A stretch of 45,144 nt of DNA from Ruminococcus sp. AF46-10NS (GCF_003474435.1 NZ_QRNF01000028.1:1-45144); one strand, 5' to 3'; shown: positions 1-8,962, numbered from the stretch's first letter. Numbers and translations are program-made. The notes: a model not told the origin generated them from the sequence alone.

Positions 1-109
1 ACTGCTCCGCAGTTTATCAGGAGGGGCTTGTACCCCTCCTGATACAAGTAAGTCCCACCCACTGCTTATTGCTCCTCGCAATTGAAGCAGGGGACTTACT
101 TGATTCGGT
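1..109. repeat. Structured repeat, copy A (cut by window edge)
   Basis: These 109 bases are identical to 26787-26895. The sequence holds an 11-bp hairpin (arm ATCAGGAGGGG) and an 11-bp outer stem (arm AAGTAAGTCCC) that encloses a second hairpin with arm CTGCTT. The 5' part of the closing stem seen in copy B lies outside the window. No protein-coding potential is evident. It could be a mobile palindromic repeat or a structured RNA; the sequence does not decide between them. Confidence 0.85.
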
Positions 110-134
110 AAAACATTGAAATCATCTGGTTCAT

Positions 135-210
135 AAAAAAAGAATCTGCCGCCAGATAAGTATACCTGAATTTCCAGGCACTTATCCTTCTGATGCAGAT
201 TCTTTTTTTT
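135..210. terminator. Bidirectional intrinsic terminator after the CPBP gene
   Basis: The arms AGAATCTGC (141-149) and GCAGATTCT (195-203) are flanked by A and T runs, with a nested stem GATAAGT/ACTTATC inside. On the minus strand the stem is followed by a T run, so it ends the operon whose last gene stops at 240. Confidence 0.85.
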
Positions 211-239
211 ATGTTAATTTTCAGTTATCTTTTCGCGGA

Positions 240-1040
240 TCACACAGCCCGGTAGCCACGCTTCTCGCCTTTGCATGCAAAACACTGATATGCACCGATC
301 ATCGCCACTGCCAGGATACCATAACTCATCAGCAACATTCCTGCCCCGAATTTCTTTACCAGTATCTCAGCATATTCTCCAAATATAAGAATCCATGTAT
401 TCGCACCTATATGCAGGAAAACGCTGACCCATTTATTACCGCCCATTTCCAGGAACCAGGCAAAGAGGGCTCCCAAAATAAACGCATAAACAGCCTGCGG
501 GATGTTTCCGTGATAAATCCCGAAAAATGCTGCCGAGATCACAGCGGAAACCAGAACAGAAAAGTGATCCCGAAGTCTCAGATAAACCAACCAGCGGAAG
601 ATCATCTCCTCTGCTATCGGAGCAATGATCCCCATCCAGAAGATCATCATAAAAAGACTTTTTCCTGAAGTGATCTTGGACATGGTATCTCCATATGTGG
701 TGGACTGGATCCAGTTCTGCAGAATCGCCACCAGAACATTGGCATACTGGGCAAAACCTGCTCCTGCTGCCAGAAGAAGCAGTATTTCCGGGATTGTCAG
801 CTTCTGCTCTTCTATTGATGTCAGTCCTCCGATCAGCCTTCCTACACGGTCTTTTCTGTAAAAATACACGGCCGGAAACATTACCAGCACTCCCGTAAGT
901 CCTGTGATCACAAGGGTATAACTATAATAAGAATCCTTTACATTCCCACTTCGTCCCATAAGCCAGAAAAGCACTGCACTTCCCAAAATCTGACCAATCA
1001 GATAGTGGATCCCTACCGGATAGAGTTCCCTCCACACCAT
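240..1040 (-). CDS. CPBP family intramembrane metalloprotease
   Basis: This 266-residue polytopic membrane protein belongs to the CPBP (CAAX protease/bacteriocin-processing, Abi) family. It carries the family's metal-binding motifs in order: EEMIFR (Glu144, Glu145, Arg149), His177 in FGIYHG, and His210 with Asn214 in HIGAN. These residues are known to form the catalytic site of Rce1-like glutamate proteases. Several hydrophobic segments surround them. The substrate is unknown; relatives process peptides or give bacteriocin self-immunity. It is the last gene of the kinase/secreted protein/HAD operon, 29 bases after the HAD gene, and the terminator at 135-210 follows. No strong Shine-Dalgarno site precedes the ATG at 1040, so translation may be coupled or the start may differ by a few codons. 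Confidence 0.85.
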   Translation of the reverse strand: MVWRELYPVGIHYLIGQILGSAVLFWLMGRSGNVKDSYYSYTLVITGLTGVLVMFPAVYFYRKDRVGRLIGGLTSIEEQKLTIPEILLLLAAGAGFAQYANVLVAILQNWIQSTTYGDTMSKITSGKSLFMMIFWMGIIAPIAEEMIFRWLVYLRLRDHFSVLVSAVISAAFFGIYHGNIPQAVYAFILGALFAWFLEMGGNKWVSVFLHIGANTWILIFGEYAEILVKKFGAGMLLMSYGILAVAMIGAYQCFACKGEKRGYRAV

Positions 1041-1069
1041 TCGAAAAATATTCTGCCTGTGCAGAGGGG

Positions 1070-1717
1070 TCAGTCGAAAAAATTCAGAAGTTCTTCAGCA
1101 GAAGCTACGATCTGGATCGGCTGGGCCTTCTCAAGTTCTTCCCTGCTTCCATAACCATAGGATACTGCTACGCATTCAATCCCGCATTTTCTGGCTCCCA
1201 GAACATCATGCTCTCTGTCACCTACCATGATCACCTGGTCTCTGTGATCAGAAAGATTCATTCTCTCCAGGGCCTCCTCAATAACCTGGGACTTCGTAAC
1301 CTTCGGTCCATGCAGATCTGTTCCTGCGATCACCTCAAAATATCTGGTAAGATTAAAATGATCCATGATCTGTGTTACATAATAGGTCGGTTTCGCAGAC
1401 GCAACTGCAAGACGGTATCCTCTCATCTTCAGTTCCTTAAGAGCCTCCTCTACGCCCGGATAAACTGTATTTTCAAACATTCCTTTATCTGAATACCGTT
1501 CTCTGTAATACTCTACTGCTTTCTCTGCAGTTTCCTTATCAAATCCTGCATATTTCATAAACTGTTCCAGAAGCGGCGGTCCTACAAAAACCTTCAAAGA
1601 TTCCAGTTCAGGTGCGGAAACTCCGAGTTTCTCCAGTGCATACTGTACAGATTTTGTAATGCCCTCTCCGGACTCTGTAAGGGTTCCATCCAGGTCAAAA
1701 AAAATTGCTTTATACAT
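1070..1717 (-). CDS. HAD-family hydrolase, phosphoglycolate phosphatase-like
   Basis: This is a 215-residue cytoplasmic haloacid dehalogenase-type phosphatase. Motif I is FFDLDGTLTE near the N-terminus (nucleophile Asp and general acid Asp), a lysine lies in the KPTYYV stretch, and motif IV is GDREHDVLGA. The helical cap between motifs I and II is the type seen in Gph/PgmB-like subclass I enzymes, so the substrate is probably a small phosphorylated metabolite. The frame is open for six codons further upstream, but an AGGAGG site lies at 1724-1729, directly before the ATG at 1717, so that start is chosen. It sits between the secreted protein gene and the CPBP gene. Confidence 0.9.
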   Translation of the reverse strand: MYKAIFFDLDGTLTESGEGITKSVQYALEKLGVSAPELESLKVFVGPPLLEQFMKYAGFDKETAEKAVEYYRERYSDKGMFENTVYPGVEEALKELKMRGYRLAVASAKPTYYVTQIMDHFNLTRYFEVIAGTDLHGPKVTKSQVIEEALERMNLSDHRDQVIMVGDREHDVLGARKCGIECVAVSYGYGSREELEKAQPIQIVASAEELLNFFD

Positions 1718-1759
1718 ATAATTCCTCCTGTGCAAAAATCAGTAAGTATGCCTATTGTA

Positions 1760-2836
1760 TCACTGTTCGTCTTTTAAGTCCATGATTTCATGATACAGTC
1801 TTCCCGAACGTACAGATAGCAGGAGTTCCACCGTTTTTATATTGGATATGCCTTTGGGAATCCTGGCTGTTAATTTTTGTTCCTGCCAGTGCCAGACGGA
1901 TTCTTTTCCGTTGATACGGAAAGAAAAGATCTGTACAGGAATCTTACAGTTGTTCTCTTTTATGGTTAGCTGAATGTGGAAATCTTTTATTTCTGCTATA
2001 AATTCCGGTATTTTCTCTTCTGTTGTTTTTTTATTTTTTTCTTTATCTGATGCTGCATCAGCTGTTTTGTCTGTCCGGTAATAGAAAAGAGCCAGTTTCT
2101 GCCGTTTCTGGGAAGCTGGTGAAATCCTGGGACTTTTTGATACTTTTGGGGGATACGTTGGATTTTGGGTTTTCTCTGGTTTTCGGGTTGGAACGGGTGT
2201 TGGACTGGCAGAAATTTTCGGTGTTAATGTTGTCTCTGATCTGTGATTTCCTGTATTTCTGTTATCTCCGCTGTTTGTCGAACCGCTTATCTGAAAACTG
2301 TCTTCCGTTCCATAATTGCTTTCATTCCAACTTATACTCCCGGTGCTCCCCGAGTTTTCGCTATTCCCGGAACCTGCATTTTCACCATTATCAGTTCCAT
2401 AATAATTTCCTGACTCTGTCTGTGTATTCCCCCACTGCGTACTGTCCTGCCAGGTATCGTTATTCCCCGACCAATCTGACTCGCCATTTCCTGCTGCTGA
2501 GCCCAGCCCGGAAATTTCAACATCTCCTCCTGTATTTCCACTCTCGCTGTAATCTCCATAATCTCCGTAACTCCTGCCATCATCTATCTGACTTCCACTT
2601 CCACTATCTGCACTGTCCCAGTTATCCGGAAACTGCCCTGTTCCTTCTCCAATGTCCATGTCAAATCCACCGGTATCAAAACTTTGGAACTCACTGTATC
2701 CAGCATTTTCAGCAGAGCCATAAACCAGTTGAAAGCCCCCTGTCTGTCCTCCCAAAACCGCCATGCACAAAATAATCCCTCCCACATTTCTCATAATGTT
2801 CATACCATATTTAAGATATTTTTTTCGTCTTCTCAT
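1760..2836 (-). CDS. Secreted low-complexity protein of unknown function
   Basis: No family is recognised for this 358-residue product. The N-terminus has an arginine/lysine-rich start and a hydrophobic stretch (IILCMAVLGG) consistent with a signal peptide. Residues about 45-200 are extremely rich in Gly, Ser, Asn and Asp, followed by a Pro/Thr-rich linker (SPTPVPTRKP). A compact C-terminal region of about 100 residues starts near IAEIKDFHIQLTIKEN and looks like a small beta-rich extracellular domain. A GGGAGGAG site precedes the ATG at 2836. The gene start overlaps the end of the kinase/TPR gene by 26 bases, so the two are translationally linked. It may be the extracellular partner or ligand of the receptor kinase, which is inference from position only. 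Confidence 0.75.
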   Translation of the reverse strand: MRRRKKYLKYGMNIMRNVGGIILCMAVLGGQTGGFQLVYGSAENAGYSEFQSFDTGGFDMDIGEGTGQFPDNWDSADSGSGSQIDDGRSYGDYGDYSESGNTGGDVEISGLGSAAGNGESDWSGNNDTWQDSTQWGNTQTESGNYYGTDNGENAGSGNSENSGSTGSISWNESNYGTEDSFQISGSTNSGDNRNTGNHRSETTLTPKISASPTPVPTRKPEKTQNPTYPPKVSKSPRISPASQKRQKLALFYYRTDKTADAASDKEKNKKTTEEKIPEFIAEIKDFHIQLTIKENNCKIPVQIFSFRINGKESVWHWQEQKLTARIPKGISNIKTVELLLSVRSGRLYHEIMDLKDEQ

Positions 2837-4063
2837 TGATCTCCTCCCACAACAGAAGATTTCTGCCTTTCCCTTCTTCCAACAGTTTCTTTTTCTCCTT
2901 TTCCTGATAATCCTTCCATAATTTCTCGCTGGCTCCCTTCTGTTCTCTTCGGATCAGAAACATTCCATATTCTCCGTATCCATCCCTGAATCCTTCATCG
3001 TAAAGAAGCAGGTTTTCATAATACAGAGCAGCTCGTTCCGGCTCATCCAAAAGCTCTGCATTCCAGGCCAGTAATAAAGCAATGTATCTCTGTTCCTCTT
3101 TTCCCTGATCGATCCTGCTCAGCTTCTGAAGTTTCTTCTCTGCTGCCTGTAGAAACTTCTGTCCGGATGCAGAAAAACCGGAATCTGTCTGGTATCTCTC
3201 GGCCTGATAATACAGATCTGTCACCTCGGCCACTGCTGCCGAAAACTCTGCAGGTTTCATGATCTCTGCCAGCAAAACCAGTATAGTCACAAAAAACATC
3301 ACGCCAAAGCTTTCCAGAAAACGTTTTCGCCAGGTAACGGTACGATATCTTTTCCCCAGTTTTTCAAGAATTTTTCTGACAGAAGCCATATTCTGATACC
3401 TGTATTTCTCCTGTTTCTCGTACAGCGAAACAGAAACCAGAAAAATTCCGGGTATAGAAAGAACATCAGACCTCTTCTGCCGCTGAGAATCTGGAGCGTT
3501 TTTCCCAAAGCAAAGATATCGCTTGCCGGACTGACCCTGCCCTGATACTGTTCCGGTGCAGCATATCCTTTTGTTCCTTCACAGATCCTTCCTTTTCTTT
3601 CGTAATTCAGCATGGCACTTCCCAGATCCACCAGATAGAGATGTCCGTTCTCAGACAGCATAAGATTATCCGGCTTCAGGTCTCCATAACAAACAGCTGG
3701 CTTTCTGCTGTGAAGATATTCCAGCACTTTCGCAATCTCATTTCCCAGCCGAAGAGTTTCCTCTATGGAAAAATACCCTTTGTTTTTAAGAATTTCTCCA
3801 AGCGACTGGCCACGGATATATTCCATGATCAGATAACAAAACTCTTCCTCTTCCACATAATCTACAATCTTCGGTATGGCAGGATGCTCCAGGAACCGCA
3901 TCAGTTTTGCCTCCTGCTTTCTGATAATGGAAGTTTCTTTTACTGCGCGGAAAACACCAAGTTCCATATCTCTGGCAAGATAAAGACTTCCACATCCGCC
4001 CTGACCAATCCGTTCCATCACGCAATAACGGTCTTTTAAAACTGTTCCAATCAGACAGATCAC
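2811..4063 (-). CDS. Receptor-like Ser/Thr protein kinase with TM segment and TPR-like outer domain (frameshifted here)
   Basis: Residues 1 to about 215 form a Hanks-type kinase: glycine loop GQGGCG (20-25), Lys42, catalytic loop YGDLKPDN (Asp128, Asn133; usually HRD), DLG (146-148, usually DFG) and APE (169-171). The frame then breaks near 3419-3421. The next frame continues the kinase C-lobe (RYQNMASVRKILEKL), a TM helix (FGVMFFVTILVLLAEIM) and about 130 residues of helical TPR-like repeats. Adding one base at the break yields a 417-residue protein. The start is a GTG at 4063 preceded by AGAGGA. The arrangement fits a membrane kinase with its sensor domain outside. A true pseudogene or phase-variable gene is possible, but similar breaks in housekeeping genes point to sequence error. 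Confidence 0.8.
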
Positions 4064-4146
4064 CTTCCTCTTGGTTAAAATTAATAAAAATAATAAATGG
4101 GATAAATTCCGGGGACCCCCGGAGATCGATAAATCAGATGTATTGT

Positions 4147-4175
4147 ATTATAGCACATGATGTTCTTTTTGAAAA
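4147..4175 (-). promoter_or_regulatory. Promoter of the kinase operon
   Basis: On the minus strand an extended -10, TGCTATAAT (hexamer 4147-4152), is preceded by a 17-base spacer and TTTTCA (4170-4175) as the -35. The leader also carries the small palindrome CCGGGG/CCCCGG near 4106-4120. Confidence 0.65.
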
Positions 4176-4185
4176 GTGTTTTTTC

Positions 4186-4248
4186 CTAAAAACAGTCCGC
4201 AGAAGCCATGCAGGGAGTTTTCTCTTTCCATGGCATATCTGCGGACTG
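4186..4248 (-). terminator. Intrinsic terminator of argS
   Basis: The arms TCTGCGGACTG (4238-4248) and CAGTCCGCAGA (4193-4203) enclose a nested GCCATG/CATGGC stem. On the minus strand a five-T run follows the stem. Confidence 0.85.
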
Positions 4249-4297
4249 AATAATCTCACTTCAATATTCTATTTTACCAAAATACCTGCCTTACAAA

Positions 4298-6064
4298 TTA
4301 CATACGATCCGGTGCAGAGAATCCAAGAAGATCGATGCTTGTTTCAAGTACTCTTCTTGTAAGCTGGAGCAGCTGAAGGAAGGATTCCTTCTGTGCCTGA
4401 TCCTCTTCGCTTAAGATCTTGGTCTCATGGTAAAAGCTGTTAAATGCATTGGATACCTCATAGATATATGCACAGATCTTATGTGGTGCTTTTTCTTCAA
4501 AAGCGTTCTCAACCATTGCTGCAAAGCCGGAAAGCTGAAGCATCAGGTTCTTCTCACTGGCATTGACTGCCGGAAGGATCTTACCTGTACTTAAATCTCC
4601 TCCCTCCTGTACATAACGGTTCAGGATCGACTTAATACGAACGATAGTATAAAGGATATACGGACCTGTATTTCCCTCAAAGGATGTAAAGCGGTCAACA
4701 TCAAAGATGTAATCCTTGGTTGCCTGGTTGGAAAGATCTCCGTATTTGATCGCAGAAAGTCCTACGATCTTGGCAGTATCCTTTGCATCTTTATCTTTTA
4801 CACTGCGATTCTCCACGATCTTGCGGTACATTTCCTCATCAATGTCTGCGATCAGGTTCTCCAGCCGCATAACACCGCCTTCTCTTGTCTTAAACGGTTT
4901 ACCGTCTTTTCCATTCATGGTACCGAAACCAAGGAAGGAAAGCTTGGTCTCCGGATTTACAAGACCGGTTTTTCTTGCGCAGCGGAATACCTGGATAAAA
5001 TGCAGCTCCTGACGCTTGTCAACAACATAAAGGATCTCATCCGGCTGAAAGAGTTTCATACGCTCTACGATAGTAGCAAGGTCTGTAGTTGTATAGAGAG
5101 AAGCTCCGTCTGATTTCAGAAGCATACATGGAGGGATCTCCTTGGTATCACTCTCTTCTTTTACATCTACAACAAGAGCGCCTTGATCCTCATAGGCAAA
5201 TCCTCGCTTCTTCATATCCTCTACCATATCCGGGATGTACGGCTGTGCATCGGATTCTTTTTTCCAGAGGTCAAAGTCTACGTTCAGGTTCGCGTAGTTT
5301 CTCTTAAGATCTGTTACAGATACATTCATGATGTGGTTCCAGAGAGCCATGTATCCTGGTTTGCCCTGCTGAAGAAGATGGGTTGCCTCAAGTGCCTCAT
5401 TGCGGTAAGCCTCATCCTCTTTGGACTTCCCACTGGCACATGGATAGATCTCTTCCAGCTCGCTGATGGTAAACGGTGCTTCTGCCGGATATTCACCGGT
5501 AAAGCTGTCATCAAAATATACCAGCTCCGGTTTCCGGTGTTTCAGCTCGGTGATGATCAGTCCCATCTGAAGACCCCAGTCTCCAAGATGTACATCACCG
5601 ATCACCTTATGTCCTACAAAACGTCCGATACGCTTGATGCTCTCACCGATGATCGCAGAACGGAGATGTCCTACATGAAGCGGCTTGGCAACGTTTGGTC
5701 CGCCATAATCGATAATGATCGTCTTCGGATTCTTGGCAGTCTCAACAGAAAGCTTCTCATCCTCTGCCATCTTATTCATATATTCAGCAACAAATTCAGG
5801 TTTAACATCCAGGTTGATAAATCCAGGCTTAACAACTTCTGCCCTGGAAAAGATCTGGCTGTCTGCAAGCTGTGCAACAACATCATCTGCGATCATGAAC
5901 GGGGCTTTGTGGTATGCCTTGGCTCCGGCCATAGCTCCGTTACACTGATATTCACATAAGTCAGGTCTGTTGGAAACAGTAACTTTTCCGTAGGACGGAT
6001 CGTAACCTGCTTTTTCAAATGCTGCGGAAAGTTCTTCCGCCATCTGTTCCATAATCTTCTTCAT
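4298..6064 (-). CDS. argS: Arginine--tRNA ligase
   Basis: This 588-residue class Ia aminoacyl-tRNA synthetase charges tRNA-Arg with arginine using ATP in the cytoplasm. The N-terminal Arg-tRNA synthetase domain contains NRPDLCEYQCNGAM, and the HIGH signature is HVGH at residues 130-133. A KMSKS-equivalent loop lies around KDGKPFKTREG. The C-terminal DALR anticodon-binding domain ends in LETSIDLLGFSAPDRM. The length is normal and the frame is uninterrupted. GAGGAG precedes the ATG at 6064. It follows degV by 21 bases, so the two form one transcript ending at the terminator 4186-4248. Confidence 0.97.
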   Translation of the reverse strand: MKKIMEQMAEELSAAFEKAGYDPSYGKVTVSNRPDLCEYQCNGAMAGAKAYHKAPFMIADDVVAQLADSQIFSRAEVVKPGFINLDVKPEFVAEYMNKMAEDEKLSVETAKNPKTIIIDYGGPNVAKPLHVGHLRSAIIGESIKRIGRFVGHKVIGDVHLGDWGLQMGLIITELKHRKPELVYFDDSFTGEYPAEAPFTISELEEIYPCASGKSKEDEAYRNEALEATHLLQQGKPGYMALWNHIMNVSVTDLKRNYANLNVDFDLWKKESDAQPYIPDMVEDMKKRGFAYEDQGALVVDVKEESDTKEIPPCMLLKSDGASLYTTTDLATIVERMKLFQPDEILYVVDKRQELHFIQVFRCARKTGLVNPETKLSFLGFGTMNGKDGKPFKTREGGVMRLENLIADIDEEMYRKIVENRSVKDKDAKDTAKIVGLSAIKYGDLSNQATKDYIFDVDRFTSFEGNTGPYILYTIVRIKSILNRYVQEGGDLSTGKILPAVNASEKNLMLQLSGFAAMVENAFEEKAPHKICAYIYEVSNAFNSFYHETKILSEEDQAQKESFLQLLQLTRRVLETSIDLLGFSAPDRM

Positions 6065-6085
6065 GTTTCAAAACTCCTCATATCT

Positions 6086-6955
6086 TTATAATGTAACTTT
6101 TCTTGAACATGCAACTGCAAGTGCGCCGTATCCGATATGGCAGGCAACACTTAAGGAAAGGGGATCCATATGTATCTCCTGTCCCGGGAATACTTCCTGA
6201 AGCTCTCTCTTGAATTCTTCTGCCTCTTCCAGATTTCCGGTATAAGCAGCTTCCAGACACATCTCACCTTTTGCAGCATATTCCTGGAAACGAGTCTCCC
6301 AATCTTTCTTCATAGCCTTCAGCATGGCACGTTTCGCCTGCTTCTTGCCACGGACTTTTGCATAAGCATCCAGCTTCTCTCCCTGGATCTGAAGCACCGG
6401 TTTCAGGTTGAGAACTGTTCCGATAGCTGCTGCCGCCGGTGTGATTCTTCCGCCCTTCTTCAGATATTTCAGTGTATCCAGTGTGATGTAAATACTGGAA
6501 TCAAATTTCTGATCCGTAAGGATCTTCTTGATCTCTGCGGCACTTTTTCCTGCCTCGGCAAGCATCTTAGCATCCATTACAGACTGTCTCTGTGTTACGG
6601 AAATCCGCTGATTGTCCACTACCTGAACACGACCATTATAATCAATAGCAAGTCCCATTGCAGTAGAACAAGATGCGCTCAATCCGCTTGACATCGGGAT
6701 ATGAACGATTTCCTCATAATCTCTCAGAAGCTTGTCCCACAAATCACAGAGATCAGCCGGACTTGGCTGAGATGTAGAGATCGGTTCATCCTTCTTAAGC
6801 TTCTCATAAAACTCTTCCTGAGTGAGAGTTACACCTTCAAGATACATTTTTTCATTAATATAAAACGGCATCGGTATCACATAAACGCCAAGTTCTTCTG
6901 CCTGTGCCTGTGTGATACCGCTGTTGCTGTCTGTTACAATGGCAATTTTGCCCAT
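6086..6955 (-). CDS. DegV family fatty-acid-binding protein
   Basis: This 289-residue protein has the full DegV pattern: N-terminal IAIVTDSNSGI, the STSQPSP ligand-site motif, the MSSGLSASCSTA loop and a C-terminal domain with HIGYGALA. DegV/FakB proteins bind a fatty acid and present it to the FakA kinase for phosphorylation into phospholipid. No fakA lies in the window, so a FakB role here is inferred from the family. A strong AGGAGGAG precedes the ATG at 6955. The leader contains the long palindrome at 6985-7035. It is cotranscribed with argS. Confidence 0.92.
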   Translation of the reverse strand: MGKIAIVTDSNSGITQAQAEELGVYVIPMPFYINEKMYLEGVTLTQEEFYEKLKKDEPISTSQPSPADLCDLWDKLLRDYEEIVHIPMSSGLSASCSTAMGLAIDYNGRVQVVDNQRISVTQRQSVMDAKMLAEAGKSAAEIKKILTDQKFDSSIYITLDTLKYLKKGGRITPAAAAIGTVLNLKPVLQIQGEKLDAYAKVRGKKQAKRAMLKAMKKDWETRFQEYAAKGEMCLEAAYTGNLEEAEEFKRELQEVFPGQEIHMDPLSLSVACHIGYGALAVACSRKVTL

Positions 6956-6984
6956 TCTTTCTCTCCTCCTGGTCTGTTATCTCA

Positions 6985-7035
6985 CAGTTCAAAGAATTAA
7001 TGCATCAGCCCCTGATGGACTAATTCTTTGAACTG
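6985..7035. repeat. Perfect 15-bp inverted repeat with nested hairpin in the degV leader
   Basis: The arms CAGTTCAAAGAATTA (6985-6999) and TAATTCTTTGAACTG (7021-7035) match at all 15 positions. Inside, CATCAG (7003-7008) pairs with CTGATG (7012-7017). No T run follows on either strand, so it is not an ordinary terminator. It lies about 30 bases upstream of the degV start codon. Confidence 0.8.
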
Positions 7036-7116
7036 CTGTAGAAAGCCATGATGTTAGTGTATCATATTTTTTTCTATACCACAATTGGAAATTTTCCATG
7101 AAGATTCCGCAAACAG

Positions 7117-7143
7117 GTTACTGTTCACTTCGTGAACAGTAAC
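7117..7143. repeat. 12-bp perfect hairpin beside the ptsP terminator
   Basis: GTTACTGTTCAC (7117-7128) and GTGAACAGTAAC (7132-7143) pair fully around a three-base loop. There is no adjacent T run in the correct orientation, so it is probably a small intergenic palindrome rather than a second terminator. Confidence 0.6.
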
Positions 7144-7187
7144 TAAAAAAACAGCTGCCATACAAATATTTATGCACAGCAGCTGTC
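7144..7187 (-). terminator. Intrinsic terminator of ptsP
   Basis: ACAGCTGC (7151-7158) pairs with GCAGCTGT (7179-7186). On the minus strand the hairpin is followed by a run of seven T. It lies 45 bases after the ptsP stop codon. Confidence 0.85.
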
Positions 7188-7231
7188 ACACTATTTATCA
7201 AAAATATCCTTATCTATTTATGATCTGTGTT

Positions 7232-8848
7232 TTATTTCATTTCTCTTACGATCTTTCGAACCGGAAGAACAAATGTCGGAGATACGGACAACTCATCCAG
7301 TCCCATCTCTACAAATCTCTCAGTAAGTGTAGTATCTGCACCAAGCTCACCGCAGATTCCGGCCCAGATACCCTCTTTGTGTGCATTGTCCACAACCATC
7401 TGGATCATACGGAGAACTGCCTCATGATGGGAATCATAGATATTATCCAGCTTTGCATTCTGACGGTCAATAGCCAGTGTATACTGGGTCAGATCATTGG
7501 TTCCGATACTGAAGAAATCAACCTCTTTTGCAAGAAGATCACTGATCATAACAGCTGCCGGAGTCTCGATCATGATACCCTGCTCCACGTCATCACGGAA
7601 CGGGATCCCCTGTTCCTTAAGCTCTGCTTTTACTTCTGCTACAATAGTCTTGATCTGCTTCACCTCAGTTACAGAGATGATCATCGGATACATAATGGAA
7701 ATATTTCCGAACATGCTTGCACGGAAAAGCGCTCTCAGTTGTGTCTTAAATACTTCCGGACGGTCCAGACAGATACGGATCGCACGATATCCCATTGCAG
7801 GGTTTTCCTCATGCGCCATATTGAAATAATCGATCTGCTTGTCCGCTCCGATATCCAGAGTACGAATGATAACTTTTTTGCCGGCCATATTCTGAGCTAC
7901 GGTCTTGTAAACCTGGAACTGCTCTTCCTCTGTAGGATAGTCTTCTTTTTCCAGGTATACGAATTCACTTCGGAAAAGTCCGATGCCTTCCGCATCATTG
8001 GCAAGTACATTCGCAACATCACCTGTACTTCCGATGTTGGCATAAAGGTGGAGCTTACGACCGCTCTTGGTAACAGTTTCTTTACCTTTCAGCTCTTTGA
8101 GCATTGCACGCTGTGCAAGTTCATCGGCACGCATATCCTCATATTTTTTTAGGGTCTCTGCATCCGGCCCAACGATCAGATTTCCGCTCTTTCCGTCTAC
8201 GACTGCCATCTTACCGTCCATGGACTCATCGTATTCAATATTGATCAGCGCCGGAATATTCATGGTTCTCGCAAGAATCGCAGTATGTGAGTTAGAAGAA
8301 CCTTTTCTTGTGACAAAAGCAAGAACCTTGCTCTTATCCATCTGTACAGTCTCACTTGGTGCAAGATCCTCTGCAACTACGATCACCGGCTCGGATGCTT
8401 CAAGCTCTCCATCTCCATGGCCGGAAAGCACACGTACCAGACGGTCTGAGATATCCTTTACATCAGCTGCTCTTGCTTTCATATAATCGTCGTCCATCTG
8501 TGCGAACATTGATGAGAAGTTATCACCAGTTGTTGCAACCGCATATTCTGCATTTACAGACTCTGTACGGATAATGTTGTGGATGGAATCCAGATAGTCA
8601 TCATCATCCAGCATCATCTGATGAACCTCAAAGATTGCCGCTCCGGACTCTCCAACTTCCTGAAGAGCCTTGTCATAAAGCTTCTGAAGCTGTGCCACAG
8701 CCTGCTCTCTGGCTGCCTCCACACGCTTTACCTCTTCTTCCGGATCCTCCACGTGAACACGTTTAACACTGGTGTCAACTTTCTGGAGGATTGAGATCTT
8801 ACCGATCGCAATACCGGAAAATACAGATTTACCTTCCAAAACCTTCAT
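7232..8848 (-). CDS. ptsP: Phosphoenolpyruvate--protein phosphotransferase (PTS enzyme I)
   Basis: This 538-residue enzyme takes phosphate from PEP and passes it to HPr, the first step of all PTS sugar uptake. The N-terminal HPr-binding and swivelling domain carries the phosphorylated histidine in SNSHTAILART (His188). The surrounding residues read KGSSNSHTAI rather than the commoner GGRTSHTAI. The PEP-binding barrel follows, with GLFRSEFVYL, NPAMGYRAIR, FSIGTNDLTQYTLA and the catalytic cysteine in GICGELG. The protein is somewhat shorter than the usual 570-575 residues. AAGGAG precedes the ATG at 8848. No ptsH is adjacent; the gene has its own promoter and terminator. Confidence 0.96.
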   Translation of the reverse strand: MKVLEGKSVFSGIAIGKISILQKVDTSVKRVHVEDPEEEVKRVEAAREQAVAQLQKLYDKALQEVGESGAAIFEVHQMMLDDDDYLDSIHNIIRTESVNAEYAVATTGDNFSSMFAQMDDDYMKARAADVKDISDRLVRVLSGHGDGELEASEPVIVVAEDLAPSETVQMDKSKVLAFVTRKGSSNSHTAILARTMNIPALINIEYDESMDGKMAVVDGKSGNLIVGPDAETLKKYEDMRADELAQRAMLKELKGKETVTKSGRKLHLYANIGSTGDVANVLANDAEGIGLFRSEFVYLEKEDYPTEEEQFQVYKTVAQNMAGKKVIIRTLDIGADKQIDYFNMAHEENPAMGYRAIRICLDRPEVFKTQLRALFRASMFGNISIMYPMIISVTEVKQIKTIVAEVKAELKEQGIPFRDDVEQGIMIETPAAVMISDLLAKEVDFFSIGTNDLTQYTLAIDRQNAKLDNIYDSHHEAVLRMIQMVVDNAHKEGIWAGICGELGADTTLTERFVEMGLDELSVSPTFVLPVRKIVREMK

Positions 8849-8891
8849 GAAATTATCTCCTTCTGTTTTTGTATTTGCCCACTTATGATGT

Positions 8892-8900
8892 ATTATATCA
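8892..8900 (-). promoter_or_regulatory. ptsP promoter, extended -10
   Basis: On the minus strand TGATATAAT forms an extended -10 with a perfect TATAAT (8892-8897), about 45 bases before the ptsP start. The -35 region (TGGCAG, 18 bases upstream) is weak, as expected when an extended -10 is present. Confidence 0.65.
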
Positions 8901-8962
8901 CACTATCCAAAGATTCTGCCACGATTTTTTTATGATCTGTAAAAAACCTGTAAAACTCCCAT

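Noticed and set aside
2023..2775. 250-residue plus-strand frame opposite the secreted protein gene
   Set aside because: It is the antisense reading of a Gly/Ser/Asn-rich gene, without a ribosome site or recognisable domain.
3410..3430. Programmed -1 frameshift in the kinase gene
   Set aside because: No X-XXY-YYZ heptamer is in frame at the break, and similar one-base losses occur in genes never known to use frameshifting.
7117..7143. Second terminator for ptsP
   Set aside because: The hairpin has no T run in the minus orientation and lies beyond the clear terminator.
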